Origin: Myrica gale
Taxonomy: Eukaryota > Streptophyta > Magnoliopsida > Fagales > Myricaceae
Length of the DNA: 64,000 nt
Assembly: GCA_963930655.1 (NCBI GenBank)
Contig: OZ005602.1
Location: forward strand, 7,060,001-7,124,000
Reading direction: 5' to 3'
Shown here piece after piece: positions 32,941 to 45,798 of this stretch. The notes beneath the pieces were generated by a model. That model was not told where the DNA came from and made no database searches. It saw only the letters and a list, made by a program, of their open reading frames with translations. The position numbers and the translations under genes are program-made. The first letter of the stretch is position 1; each line of letters starts with the position of its first letter.

Positions 32941-35900
32941 TGTCACGCCCCGTGCCCGTACTTACCCCTCAGGCTCACCTAGAACGATGATATGCACACA
33001 AACGAGGATTACGACACGAAATCAAATCCTGAAAAGTCCTGGTGATTAGGTTTAAAAGGGCTTGGCGGAAATGTTTGATTTCGAATTTCGTTTGAAATAT
33101 ATAATATATCAAGAAAAATAAGATTTTCGAGGTTTAAGAGAACAAGAGTAATTAAAAGAAAAGAGTAACGTTCTAACAATTCTAGGAGTTTGAGAGTTCT
33201 GAAGTACGAAAGAAAATAGAATAAGAGGAAATCTTGAAAAAGTAAATACATAATAGAAACACTGAGTCTCTCTTTTACAAATAACATAAATCCTTTTACA
33301 ATGATACAAAAGTAAAGAGAGGTTAGTTACAAAAGTGGAAGCTGTCTAAAGCTTTCCATACTACGACATCCGAGAAACCAATACACTGAACCCTACTAAG
33401 AAAAGAGTAACAAAAGCTGATTTTGTCTAGTCCTCCGGCTCGGTGTCGGAGGTCAGGTCAATAAACACCGTCTCACCGGTGCTCTCCGTCGGCGGAGCCG
33501 GTGGATGGGGAACGATATGTAGTAGAGCTGGATCTAAATCTACCAGACCGAAATCTTCCACACAGGGAAGAGGGGACAAGGGTGGCCCCTTGAGGAATCG
33601 TTGGGGTTCGTACCCCAAGTATACCTCAAAGGAGTCTGTAACGTAAATCCAGATCTTAACAACTAAAACATATATATCAAAATCCAAGGTTTGCTCGCAC
33701 GAGAAGATCATTATCTGCCAAGTTTGAAGATTACCGCCAAACATACAAAATAAACAATAGGAAAAAGGGTGAGTCTTAATGACTCAGTAAGGTTGGGGAG
33801 GGGGAAACATGCTCATACATTACAGTACATGCCTTAAATGGAAAGCATCAGAACACTAACAAATTCCACATACAAGAATTAATATAAGATATGTATGTCG
33901 ATGCAATTGAAATGCATTCACTCATTCGTTGGTTTCCTGAGGTATTCCCGGAGTCTGCTCTGTTCACCCCAGAGTCGGGTTGTGTGTCTCTCCTCTCCTC
34001 GTGGGACTGTCCCGTGTCACTTACACTAGGACCTTAAAAATTTCGTTGAAGCGTCCAGAAGGAGCCCCCCACTCCCTGTAGTGGGGGGTTGACTCTCCTC
34101 ATGTGCCCGGTACTGTCACTCTTTCTTCGGGAATCACCTCGCAGGCTTGAGGTTCCTCATACTTGTTTTCCCTCTTATGATGTGAATGTAATCAATGAAT
34201 GAAACGATTTATGCACGATGTATAAATCCAAGATATTATATAATATAAATGGAAAATCATAGACAAATAAAGTGCTTGAAACTTAAAAAGATGAATAATA
34301 GAAATGCAACCATTGAAGGATTTAACATGCATTTTTATGAATACTGCTAATTATGCCTTGAACCTTCAGTTAAAGATCTATGGGGCCTTCTCAGATACTA
34401 TTGGGCCTGTCTTAAAACTTCCAAAACGTTCTGGGTTTATTTTGGGTCAACGGGCATAAAGTCCATTTAGGCCGCTAAACGGGTTTTGTGATTTAAGCCC
34501 CTAATGTTACACGGTTTGAGTTCAGATTTGGGATTTCCCATCTATTTTTCATGATCTACACATTCATAAAGTTATTTTCTCCGTTTGGACTTTTTTACCC
34601 TCACTTTTTAAGTGAAATACTGAAACTACCCCTAAAGACCTCCAGGGGCATTTTTGACCTTTCCCGACATCCAATTGCCCTGAAATTTTTACTGGGGTCT
34701 ACTGATTACTTACAGATACTATATGGAAAGTTTCATACGAAAATTCCATGTATTTCTTGTGTTCGTTTTGGACAGTGGCCATTTTCCTTGTTAAAACTTA
34801 ACTAGATTGTTGTATGTTATGGATCTTGCTTCTAAACACCCTATATCAATGATCTTCCATTCTCACCATTATTTTTAAAATCACAGAGCACATAATACAT
34901 GTTACTAGTGTGGAAATAAGAGAAAAATGGAACCACATAATCAATCAACACATGAGCACCCTTCTCATAACATCTTTGAACCTTGTAAACATCAAACTTA
35001 ACCTTGAGCTCATAGGCTCCCTTTCAGGGCCTTGTCTTGTCATATTACATCTCAAAGAACATCCTTGTCATTCGGCTATCATTAACACATTTCATATTGC
35101 ACAAATGTACACATAGCACATGATATATGATTCACAAGTTACAAAACCACACATGCAACTTCATCTAAAAACACCAATGACCAAACTGTGACCTTCCCTT
35201 CCTCTAGACACAATATATGGCCACTGATGTGGCTTACAAAATCTCTTGATCATATCAAATCTGAACAACACTCATTTACAACAAGTCATAAAAAGTCGAG
35301 GATCTCAACATGCAAGCATGTCCTATACATGATCTCATTTTGTAATCATTTATATACATCACTTTTTATACAACATGCAATATACTTTCGTAAATATCAA
35401 TCTTTTTAATAGTCATCAACATGCAACCCGAACTTGAGTAAGATCTTTAAAAACAAAACACAAGACTGCAACCTTGTTAAAATGATAAAAAATGACAGTG
35501 AGCTATTTCCTCATACGAACATGACTACAACCTAATTTCTTCCCATCCAACAAACATCTAACAATTACCCCTTACCTTGCTTGATCCGGTGGTTAATCGT
35601 GAGTGAGAGAAGGTGACAACAACCAACACCTAAAGGTACAACAGATTAAAAGGTAAGAGAAGGAGACAGGTAAAAAAGTGAACTGAATTTTCTCTAAAAG
35701 TAAGGGGGGACAAGGCTGACCAACTTGGATTTTACCTTGCACCCTTCGGATCCTCTCCTTTCTCTCTTGGTTATCCCCTTTCTTCCTTGGTTCTCTCCAC
35801 CTCTCTCGGTCAGACTCCATTTCCCTCTTGGTTCTTGCCTAGCTCTCTATCTCTCGATCAAATGGTGGCTCGCATTGTGCGATAAGGTGTCACACAAATA

Positions 35901-36506
35901 TATCTGCATCACTTCTCTTACGCTGGACAAGGGGTCTCTGCTGTACCCAGCGGTTTATAGGTGCAGCCTAGGTCCAAATGGGCAAATGATGCGCTGATGG
36001 ATAACTGAGGGAAGGCAGCTCCCTCATAGGTTCATTTGGGGGTCAAGAAGAATGTTTGTGCCATATGTACGAGTGTTTTCTGCCCTAGGTGATCATGAGC
36101 TGAAACTTAACTTAAACACGACAAGCAAAAAAGCTCTTACACACGCAAGTTCCTACCTAAGCAATGATTTCCACAAATTCGCCCAACCAAAACACACCAC
36201 CGAGCTGTCCCAGCCTCAACGTGTTTTTGCATGCAGACGAGACAAGAAGAAAGACCAATCACACAAATTAATAGATCAAAATATTATAATTAAGCCAATA
36301 TCAAAGAATATCAAGGAATATGATTACTCAAAATATTAGAGGAGAAATCGAGTTAATCTAATCATATGATGGAAACTAAATAAGCCACAAAATAAGCAAA
36401 TAAGGATAAAACTAAAGAAGGAACGAACATGATTACTAGAAATATAAGATTGAAAGTCTTGCCATAGGAGTCACAAAGTAGTTTAAAAGAGGTTCGGGGT
36501 ATTACA
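32941..36506. mobile_element. Large TG...CA element, possible solo LTR or LARD-like
   Basis: 3566 bp starting TGTCACGCCCCG and ending CGGGGTATTACA, with the 5-bp duplication GTACA at 32936-32940 and 36507-36511. The ends are short inverted repeats of the TG...CA kind used by LTR elements. No gag-pol domain is seen. A minus-strand open frame at 33744-33427 ends in ETVFIDLTSDTEPED. CT-rich and promoter-like text lies near 35590-35900. It is a fossil of uncertain class, either a very large solo LTR or a non-autonomous element. Confidence 0.7.
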
Positions 36507-36511
36507 GTACA

Positions 36512-36690
36512 ACATCTGCAAAGCCCGTTAAGAAGGAAAGTGCTATAAGTGGGCCACATATGGGACCAATGTGCTCTCCGGCCCAAGGTATTCATCAGCC
36601 CGCATAGGCCCACACTGTTCCAATCCGGTTGCATGCGTTAAGGGGTCTGACAGTTGATTAATGAGAGGCACTGACATGCCTACTCTTGCA
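36512..36690 (+). mobile_element. Gag-like retroelement debris (right part)
   Basis: Continuation of the debris seen before 32941, separated from it by the TG...CA element. It contains a degenerate zinc-knuckle-like stretch. Confidence 0.35.
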
Positions 36691-37029
36691 ACTGTTTGAA
36701 AACGGAAAACAGTTTTCGAAAACACAATCCAAACCGACCCTTGTATTATTTATTGTAAATTATAATCCTCCTAATGTTTCTTCACTATTTGGGAAGCAAA
36801 ATCCACACACTTTTATTTTATTAGGAATTCTACCTCTAGTTGTATTTGGAGAAACGAAGTTAATGATATTTTTTAACCTAACTCAAGATACCTTAGCTGT
36901 TAGGACTTACTTGAGGCTGTATGAATCAGGCACATAGTTCTAGGTTTGATCTCTCCTGTAGATTATACCGTTGACTTTATTGGGACGTTGGCCTGTAGGT
37001 CAATCTAGTCTCAACAAAATTATGCGAGA

Positions 37030-37185
37030 ACAAATTGAGCTAGATTAGTCCAAATTTGGTGCACAGTAAGTACTGTTTCTATCATGTGTGACCAAACTGA
37101 GTTAGATTAGTCTAAATTTGGTGCACAGTAAATACTGTTTCTATTATGTGTGACCAAACTGAGCTAGATTAGTCCAAATTTTGCA
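37030..37185 (+). repeat. 62-bp tandem repeat, 2.5 copies
   Basis: Units start GAGCTAGATTAGTCC at 37037, 37099 and 37161 and include GGTGCACAGTAAGTACTG. The copies differ by a few bases. Confidence 0.8.
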
Positions 37186-37281
37186 TAGAAGTATTGCAAA
37201 AAAAATGAAACTCATACTTCAAGAAAACGAAAGAAGAATAACATTACTTTATATTTTTTTCCTATACCCAATAGTAGATAC

Positions 37282-38806
37282 TAGGGCCGTCCGATGGTCG
37301 GTCCGGTCCGGCCGGCCAAACCGGACATTTTTGTGAAGTGAGCATACCGGACCGGTCCCCGGTTTTACCGGTCCGATTTGGGCCATTAAATTTTGGGTCT
37401 TTTTTGTTTGGGCCTCTTAACATTTTTATTTTTTTAGGCCTTGTTTGTGGTTTTATTTTGGACGTTTTGGAACCATTTTTTGGGTTTCTTTACATCAATT
37501 TTTTGGCCTATTTTTACATGAAATATTTGGCTAAATTTCAACCAAATTTTGTAAAAGTTGTTACATTTCATTTGAAGGAAATACTAAGCTCTAATTAAAG
37601 AGTTCTAAATCCTAGTTTTCTAAGATAATATCATACATCTTAAAGACTTAAACTTTAAAGCATGCATTTAAAATCAACAAAAAATAGACATTACAATATA
37701 AAGGAAGTTATCTCAAGCCGAGCCACTCGTGAGTTAAACATTATTCCTAATAATTATGACAAAAACATGTTCAAATCTTCATAAATAACTAAAACTTAAA
37801 AAATTTTAAAAAATTAACCATAGAAACAAAATATAATAGTATTACCTGATTATAACGCCTTAAAGACCTCAACTTCGTCCAGTGACTCCCGAATATCTAA
37901 CTTAATTGGATGCTTCAACTAATTTTAACCATTATTAGATTCTTTACGTTTGGGAGGCCGACTTTGGTTGGAACGAGTAGGAGTAGGACTAACGACATCT
38001 TGGCCAGACTCTAAATTAATGGTTGACTTAGATTGATTATCCATCTAGCAAAGGTGAACAAATACAATTTCACAAACAAATATCAACACAATTTCACAAT
38101 CAAATATCAACATAATTCACAAACAAATCCTAAATGTGATATACTAAACAAGCAAATATCAACACAATTTCACAAACAAATCAATTATCAATAATCCAAT
38201 CAAGCTCATCCTCCACAGTTTCATAAACACCAAATCCTCCAATCAAGCTCACTTTCCACAGTTTCACAACCGAACCTATACTCTTAAATACTAAACTAAT
38301 GAACTATAATAAATAATTAACGTAATAAGTGGGCAAATTTTTACCTCAATGCAATGCAATCCACAGTTTCAAAACTCACAATCTCGTAACCTGCACTAAA
38401 CAAATTAAATAGTTAATAGAAACTAATAAAAAAATAATTAACTAGAACGTACTAATGTTAAAAAAGGAAAATGCATAACTTAACCTTACGGATGGCTGTA
38501 AGGTGGTGGAGGGAAGGGAGGGAGGAGGTGGCGCCAGGGAGGAGGGGGCAGGGCACAAGAAAAAGAAGGCAGAAGGGAGCACGGGAAAGAGGGGAAAAAA
38601 ACGCTCGTTTTGCATTTGGTTTTTTTACCGGGTCCAGACCAGTTTGGAGCGGTATACTCCGGTCCGAGTCCGGTTTTCCATATAGGTAACCCGGAACCGG
38701 ACCGGAGTACACCGGTTTACCGGACCGGAGTACACCGGTTTACTGGACCGGTAATTCCAGTTTTGGTCCGGTTCGTCCGATCCGACCGGGTTTTTGGCTA
38801 GCCCTA
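37282..38806 (-). mobile_element. hAT deletion derivative
   Basis: 1525 bp with ends TAGGGCCGTCCGATGG and ...TTTGGCTAGCCCTA, flanked by the exact 8-bp duplication GTAGATAC (37274-37281 and 38807-38814). The subterminal arrays are built from CCGGTCCGG and related CCGG palindromes at both ends. The interior retains a G/A-rich leader (about 38500-38600) and the first 39 codons of a transposase on the minus strand, after which the gene is lost. Confidence 0.9.
37925..38044 (-). pseudogene. hAT transposase N-terminal stub
   Basis: 39 codons from ATG at 38044-38042 to a TAA at 37927-37925. It encodes MDNQSKSTINLESGQDVVSP and then TPTRSNQSRPPKRKES. Ser/Thr/Pro-rich starts with a PPKRK patch, just before a BED zinc finger, are typical of RICESLEEPER-type transposases. 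The rest of the gene is missing, consistent with a deletion derivative. Confidence 0.55.
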
Positions 38807-39567
38807 GTAGATACAGAGCCCACCCCCAAATTTTTTTAGAGACCAATTTTTTAACAAAATTTCACTTTATCCCCCAAGTTCCTCATTTTTTGGCCAAACA
38901 TGTGTAAAGTCTGCCCCCAAAATGTTTTTCAATTTCAAGTTTATAAAGGGTTGCCCTCATGTATAATAGGGTTGATCAAAATTGCCAGCGGTGCTGATTC
39001 GCTGCTGATACCGGTGTGTATTTTGGGGAATTAGGTTAATCGGTACAGTAAATTATTAATTTTTTTTTATATAAAAAATAATTGAAAACGACGTGTTTGA
39101 AGTTTCTTTTTGTTAAAAAAATAAAACAAAATGGTGTCTTTCTACAGGGTTAGGGTTATCCTGTAGCACTTCGGGATTCAAACAAATTTGAATCCCGATT
39201 GCCTCATCTCCCTCCCGAGTCCCAGCCACCCTCCCTCCCCTGAGTCCCCCTCGATCATCGCCCATTGCTTGTCTCCCTGTCTAGCTCAGCACTCGACAAC
39301 TTTATTTTTTCATGCAGTTTTGTTCAAGGTATCCAATCCCCATCCGATATTTATTTTACTCAGTACTCACAAATCCAATCAATAAGGTTTACATATTATG
39401 TTGAAGTTGCTGTGCAAAATTACGGCTCGTTTTTAAAGTTGCTGACTTGTTCTGCTGATTTAACAAGTGCAATGTCGTGTATGTGACACAAAATAGAGCC
39501 AAGATTTTGTCTATTCACTAAGTGATTTCATGGTGCCCTGTATGTTATGCAAAATTATGGCAGAGGA

Positions 39568-40599
39568 CAATGGCAGAACCAGGATTGAAATATATGGTCC
39601 ATTGAACTTTAAAGGCAAAATGAGAAGATTTTTTTTTCTTTCGTAATACAAAAAATTGTCTTAAAGATACAATGTCGAAAATTAAGAATTAAAAACATTA
39701 AAAATATTAGAATACATGTATCGTACTATGTACTGCAACTGGAAGGTGACAATTGTATCCTACGATTTTGCATATTCTGAAAAATGTTGCAAAATGACTT
39801 CGTTCTCAATAGTTTTAAAAACTTCTTGCTCGATTTACACTACCATACAATCATTCATCTTGTCATCTCTCATCCTATTACACAAATCACTCTCGATGAT
39901 CTTCATAGCAGAAAACACTCTTTCAACGGTTCCAGTCTCAACTGGGAAAACCAATGACAACTCAATAAGTCGATAAACTAATAGAAACAAAGTATTCTTT
40001 TTGGTCTCAACCATCTTCACAGCAAGACCTTCAAAATCTTGAAGCCCAGAAGAAACATCATTTCTTCTATAGGTATTAAGCTGATTTTTAAGTATCAATT
40101 TATAACCCGTTATTTTCTCGTTTACCATTGTAATAAATTTAATTAATTATCTTGTGATGAACATGACAACACTGATCAAGAAGAAATTTACAGGCAATAT
40201 TAACAAAAAAAAAACACCAATTCGCCAAGAAAACTTCCTGGAGGAAAAATTCACAACAAAATAATATATTAGCGGACAACATACTGTAGATAAATTGAAA
40301 TTACAGACGCATAAACCAAATTCCAATAACCCAATAAAAATTACAGAAAATCTATTTCACATTTAATAAAATCCTAAACTACTAAAACAAAATAGCCGAA
40401 AAAAGGAAAAGAACGAAAACTCACCAATCCGGCAATCCGAGACCGAGAGACTATCTTCGATTCTTCGACCAATGGGTATCGGCCCAAGACAACTAATGAA
40501 AAATAAAAAATAAAAATAAAAATTACACATAAAATTTTCTTTTGGGCGGAGGAATGGGTATCGACCGCCCTGGTCACTACCCATCTCCTTCCACCACTG
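39568..40599 (-). mobile_element. Nested hAT (DUF4371/TTF-type) fragment
   Basis: 1032 bp with ends CAATGGCAGAACCAGG and ...CCTTCCACCACTG (inverse CAGTGGTGGAAGG), flanked by the exact 8-bp duplication GCAGAGGA (39560-39567 and 40600-40607). CAGTGGCGGAGCCAGG-like ends are typical of plant hAT elements coding TTF-type zinc-finger proteins. Inside, on the minus strand at 40128-39835, lies the hAT C-terminal dimerisation end (LVYRLIELSLVFPVETGTVE, RVFSAMKII, LCNRM). The main coding part is deleted. Confidence 0.88.
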
Positions 40600-40932
40600 G
40601 CAGAGGACTTTATGACTAATGATGTAAATACTAAGTGAGTTTGTGAGAAGAATTTATTCATTGCATGGACATTTTTAATGTTTTCTTGGTTGGAATATGA
40701 GCTGATGGATTGGCATGTTACGAATATTTTTAATGTTTTCATACTCATTTGGAATATGTTTGAAAGTTAGAATTTGGAATATGTGTATGTAATTTGGATT
40801 ATGTTTGATAATTTAGAATATGCTTGAAAGTTGAAATTTGGAATATGTGTATGTAATTTAGATTATGTTTGATAATTTAGAATTTGGATTATGTTTGATA
40901 ATATGCAATATGTTTCTCACATTTCGATAGAC

Positions 40933-41760
40933 ATGGACACTACTCCAGGATCTACACCGTTTTCTACACTTGGGAGCAAATTGATCTCTTCTCCTTCTCC
41001 TAGCCCTGGAGGTACTCCGATAGAGTCTACAACTCTGATACCACCATCATGAGCCTTATGCCCTGCTGGCAAATCGACGCCATCCCCTGCCACAGTAGGG
41101 GGTGCTAGTGGTCATCCTCCTCTTCTTAAAAGAAGGAAAATTACTAATCCATCTGACTTATGAAATTACTACATGAGAATGACAGTTGTTGATCAAGACC
41201 AGCCTCAATGTAAGTGTACTACTGTGGTAATTTATTTGGGTGTCATCACAGGAGGAATGAAACTTCGGGGGTTAAAGCAACACTTGAACTCATGCATAAT
41301 GTATAAAAGAAAAAACTCTCAAACCGATATAAGAAAATCTTTCTTGAGTCATGATGTTAGAACTGCGAAGTCCAATACAAATAGTGATTTGGGGGGTTGT
41401 TAGGTTTGATGAGAAGAAGATTAGCGAAAGATTGCTAAGATAATTATCTTAAATGAGTGCTCATTTGGAATTATAGAGAATGATGAGTTTATGAAGTTGA
41501 TTGATGATCTTGAGCCTCGGTTTAGGATGTCATCCTGTTTCACAATTATGAGAGATTGCATTCAGTTTTATTTGAAGGAGAAGACTGCGTTGAAATCTAT
41601 CATGGTGAGCAATAGTTTTAAGATTTGTTTCACAACTAATACTTGGACATCCATTTAGAATATGAATTATATGTGTGTTACTGTTTACTTTGTTGATTGT
41701 GGTTGGAAGTTACATAAGAGAATTTCGTCATTTCGTTGTGTGCAACATAATATTTGAAAT
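40933..41760 (+). pseudogene. hAT transposase pseudogene (N-terminal half)
   Basis: The ATG at 40933 opens MDTTPGSTPFSTLGSKLISS, a Ser/Thr/Pro-rich start, then a basic LLKRRK patch and a BED-zinc-finger-like region (RMTVVDQDQPQCKC, 41173 onward; LKQHLNSC near 41270). The following segment at about 41450-41700 (KLIDDLEPRFRM, FTTNTWTS) belongs to the central transposase. Stops at about 41050, 41160 and 41400 and the missing C-terminal half show it is dead. Confidence 0.75.
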
Positions 41761-42304
41761 GCAAAAATGCCCAACAAATAAGCTTGAAATGATCTAAAAA
41801 AAGGCTTCACATGGGCACAAAAAGTTCAACAAAACAGTCGAAAAAATCTCCAAAAAGGCCCAACAAAAAAGCCCAAAAAAGGAAAAGAAATTCAAAAAAC
41901 CCAATAGGGTCAGGCCCAAAGGTTACACGGTTTAAGCGGTTATGGTGTAATCGTTACCAACACCGGCAAGGCCGGTTACTATGCATTGTCAGTGCCGATG
42001 TTGGTGTCAAAACAGACACTGCCCTTAGCCGTTTCGGTGCCGCTTTTCTCCAAACCGGCATTAGTTGCACCATTACTCAACTCTACTCATGTATTTTCAT
42101 TTATTGACCAAACAATTTTTTTAAAAAAAATTCTAACCATTAAATATTAAAAAGGAAATATATAACTAACTAATTTCTTGCTAATTTCACCATTTAGACC
42201 AAAAAGTTCCCTCGAAATAACTGAAAAATACTTCGAAATAAACCATGATATTCAGTGAACTCTATAAAATACAAGAGATTATTGGAAGTGTAAAATACTT
42301 ATTT

Positions 42305-42854
42305 TAAGGCTGCGTACGAGATTGAAACTTTTGGAATTGAAACCGAAAATTCTAGTTCGGCATGTGAGTTTTTTTGGACATATTTGTTTTTGGGCCCAAA
42401 TGAACAAAAACTGTTTTTTGGAGTGAATTTTTGAAATATTTTTCTCTTATTCATCATAAAATAATAATAAAGTACACATTCATCCAAAATATAGATTCTA
42501 AAATAAATATTCAAGCAAATTCTATATGTTATACTTTATTTTGATCCCTATTTTAAAAGAAAAAAATTGGAACAAAAAAATGCAGTATTTTTTAGTTATT
42601 GATCATAAATATAAAATATTCATCCAAAATCTAAATTCTAAAATAAACATTCAATCAACTTTAATATGTTATACTTTATTTATTTTATTTTTTTTAGAAA
42701 AACCGGAACCAAAAATTCTGATAATTCAGCCGAAATTTTTGGTTCCGGATCTAGCTCTGACTTCCGATATATATATGGAAATCAGAAACGGATTTCCGGA
42801 ATAGGAATTGGAATCGAAAATTCTGATTCTTACCAGAAATTTTGCCCACCCTTA
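42305..42854. mobile_element. Short non-autonomous hAT (MITE size)
   Basis: 550 bp with ends TAAGGCTGCGTACGAG and ...TTTGCCCACCCTTA, flanked by the exact 8-bp duplication ACTTATTT (42297-42304 and 42855-42862). The interior is AT-rich with an imperfect duplication of a CATCCAAAATNTA...TTATACTTTATT segment (about 42480 and 42619). The right half carries GGAACCAAAAATT/TCCGG motifs. Confidence 0.88.
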
Positions 42855-42862
42855 ACTTATTT

Positions 42863-44625
42863 AAGATTATTATAGTCAATTTATGTTTCAAAATTTAATG
42901 TTTATGTGTATTCTCCTTGTTTAGTAGATTAAAAATAAAATTCGAAAAACATGTAAAAGCTAAATGATATCCGTTTGTAAAAGCTCATTATTCACTTTAA
43001 AAATTCTAAAAATACCATTTCGACAAAAAAATGTTGAACCAAAATTATTGAGTGTGTAATGTAAAAAGATAGATTATTATATTAAGATTATATGATTTAT
43101 TATTATTATTGTAATAAATTTATGATCTTTCATTATGATCACTTTCTAAGACAATACATGTGTTCAAGTTTATATATATAAAATTTTTATAATGTTCACC
43201 CCGCTTAGACAAATTCCTGGCTTAACTTTTTAAGAAAATTTTTTACACATTTTAACACCAACTTAAAAAGAAAAAACCTAAATCTAGATAGTGTTTATCT
43301 ATCTAAGATTTTTTAAATTTAGGTCACATTTGATTATGAAATTTTTTTTTACACATTTTCACACCAACTTAAAAGAATCATGTCATTTGATTTAAGTAAG
43401 AAAAATTCTTTCAAGTGCCCATCGTTATGCATAAACATCAACATATAGAATCACGTCCTTTGATTTGACCAATCGTTGTGGAAATCTATCTGTTACTTAG
43501 TTTCCATGTTGAGTTTGTACAATGATGGAATGTGGATATATAGTTTGCCTGTGTTATTCAGGTTTAATCCTGAAGGAGATCACATTCTTCAAGTTTTGTG
43601 GTTTTCACACAGAAAACGTTTTTTTTTTTTTTTGTAATGATTAAGATTTTTTTTGAGATATTGTTTTTTGCATGTTTAGGAAGACATGGTGGTGTTTGTT
43701 TGTGGAAATATTGAAGTTTTGGAAATTTTGAGTATTGGGGTCTGTGAAAAAATATAGTATTTTATGGAAAAGTGAGGAGAGAGAAGATTTAATTGAATAA
43801 TATAATATTATTTTATAATTTAATGAGGAGAGAGAGATTATTTTATGATTGTTTGAAAATATTGAAGGGTGGAATAATTGGGAAACAAACGTCATCTATA
43901 ATTTCATTTGATTATGAAAAATTTTTAAAAAGTTAAAATTTTTACAACCAAACATCAAAATTCAAAATACATATAATGTTTGGATAGTTGACTTACCCTA
44001 CACCCCTTGTGTCAAAAGTGATGAGCTCATGGCATTGAATAATGAGGAAGAGTTATTCAGGTTAAATCCTGAAAAGAGATCACATTCTTGAATGCATTGT
44101 TAATACCATAAATCCTTATAATTTTGATTAGATGATTTTTTTTTTGCAACCTAAATTCGTTTTAATCAGCATTCTATTGCTATAAAAGAGACCTTAAAAG
44201 TTAATACGAGCGTGAGTCGTCATAGTAAAATACATTTAAGTGCTAATGAATGACATGAATAACAAAATTAAGGAACAATACATCACAAAAAGGTGCAATG
44301 ATACAAAATCAAAGTCCAAAATAGAGAAAAATACATAAGGGAGCCATAAAATGCCAAAACAGATGCATAAAACACAGAATGCAATGCATATGCGATGAGA
44401 TCACTCACTCACTTTGTCTCCAAAATGCAATCCATGTTGTTCCAATAGCAAGTAACCAACAAGTTTCTAACAGTTGGCCTTCTAGGAAGTGCATGTAATC
44501 GCTCCCAAAGCTATGTCAACCAATGAGAGAGGATGTCAAAGCTAACATGCTCAATTTCAAGTCAAGTGAAGCTAACATTTTAAACCGTCCATAGTGAGTG
44601 TCATTGACTTCCACAGCCATGCACG
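42863..44625. other. AT-rich spacer with MITE remnants
   Basis: No gene was recognised. About 43690-43905 is a small repeat with inverse ends GGTGTTTGTTTGTGG and GGGAAACAAACGTC and the same interior style as the MITE at 16.0 kb. Confidence 0.45.
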
Positions 44626-45271
44626 CACTACAATAAAATCTGGTTATGTGGCTCACATTAGTCGGGAGATAAAAAATAGCAACAAGATATATCTCATTAG
44701 TGACGAGATTGTGGTTGTTAAAATACGATTTTAGCGACGGACATCAAATGGTATGAAAAAACTTATCTTTTTGCAACGAAATTAAAAGATGGTCACAAAT
44801 TGACTTTTTCTGTCGATATGTGTACTCGCTAGTCACTTTATGTAGAGATAGATTTCGTCGCAAATAGTAGACTTTTACCGACATTATCATAAACTTGTCG
44901 CTACTAGGACTTTAGAATCGACAAATAAAGTTGTTGCCCTCATTGGTCTTGAAAGGAGAAACAGTGATAGACAAATTTTATTAGCAACAAGGTTAGTGGT
45001 TGCTAAAGGTATGCTTAGTGACAAATATTTTACGTTGCAAAAATTAATTTCTTTTTTCAACGAAACTAATAAATAGTTACAAATATTCACTTTCTTGCAG
45101 CGAAACTATGAAAAGTAGCTAAAAGTCAATCCTTTTGCGACGAGATTAAGATGTGGTTGCTAGAAAGTATACCTTTAGCATAAAAAATCCTAGTCGCTAA
45201 ATGTCTATAGGCAAAACATTAGTAATGTGATAGAGTAGGTCCCTAATTAATGTTTTGCGACGAAAATTTAA

Positions 45272-45654
45272 GGGAAAATTACACTTTTCACCCTCAAATT
45301 ACCACGTCTTTTTCACTTTGCACCGAAAAGTACCACTTTTGTCTGATTGCACCATCAAACTACCATGACCCAACAGTTTGCACCCTCCGTCCATAATTTC
45401 CGTCAATTTAGATTGAAAACGTGCGGTCGACGGCAACATCAACCGGTCGACCGTTGAATGTTACCTTTGTAGCAAGTGACGAATACTCACGAGGGACGCA
45501 TATAATGAGTTTTCCGTCTAAATTGACGGAAATTATGGAAGGAGGGTGCAAACTGTTGGGTCATGGTAGTTTGAGGGTGAAATCTGACAAAATTGGTACT
45601 TTGGTTTGCAAAGTGAAAAAGAAGTAGTTTGAAGGTGAAAAGTATAATTTTCCC
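45272..45654. mobile_element. Mutator-like fold-back MITE in the CACTA element
   Basis: 383 bp, starting GGGAAAATTACACTTTTCACC and ending in the inverse, with arms longer than 100 bp. The flanking 9-bp duplication AAAATTTAA (45263-45271, 45655-45663) is exact. The centre contains GGTCGACCG. A similar centre occurs in the repeat at about 58798-59188. Confidence 0.85.
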
Positions 45655-45798
45655 AAAATTTAAAATTGGTGGCTAATCATAATGTTAGCGACAAATACTT
45701 TTGTAATCGCTATAGGAAAATAACAACGAAAGATATGGTAGGTAAAAATTGAAACAATTGCGACCAACACTTAAGTAGCCGCAAATGATGAGAATTTA

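Larger units (their letters stand above)
38964..42085 (+). mobile_element. hAT element with decayed transposase
   Basis: 3122 bp between exact 8-bp duplications CTCATGTA (38956-38963 and 42086-42093). The left end is TAATAGGGTTGATC; the usual TAGGG start comes three bases in. The right end is ...ACTCAACTCTA. The left subterminal region has CAGCGGTGCTGA/GCTGATACCGG motifs. The right has GGGCCCAAA-like text and ACCGGCAAGGCCGG motifs, closely like the right side of the hAT at 1-1771. It carries a plus-strand transposase pseudogene and has a second hAT (39568-40599) inserted in it. Confidence 0.82.

Noticed and set aside
33427-33744. 105-codon frame as an independent host gene
   Set aside because: It lies wholly inside the TG...CA element and has no recognised domain. 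It is kept only as a note on that element.
41811-42107. 98-codon Lys/Arg-rich open frame
   Set aside because: It overlaps the right subterminal region of a hAT element and crosses its end. No domain.
44640-45790. GCGACGA/TTAGCGAC short repeats as a CRISPR-like array
   Set aside because: Spacing and sequence are irregular and in both orientations. They fit CACTA subterminal repeats between matching ends.
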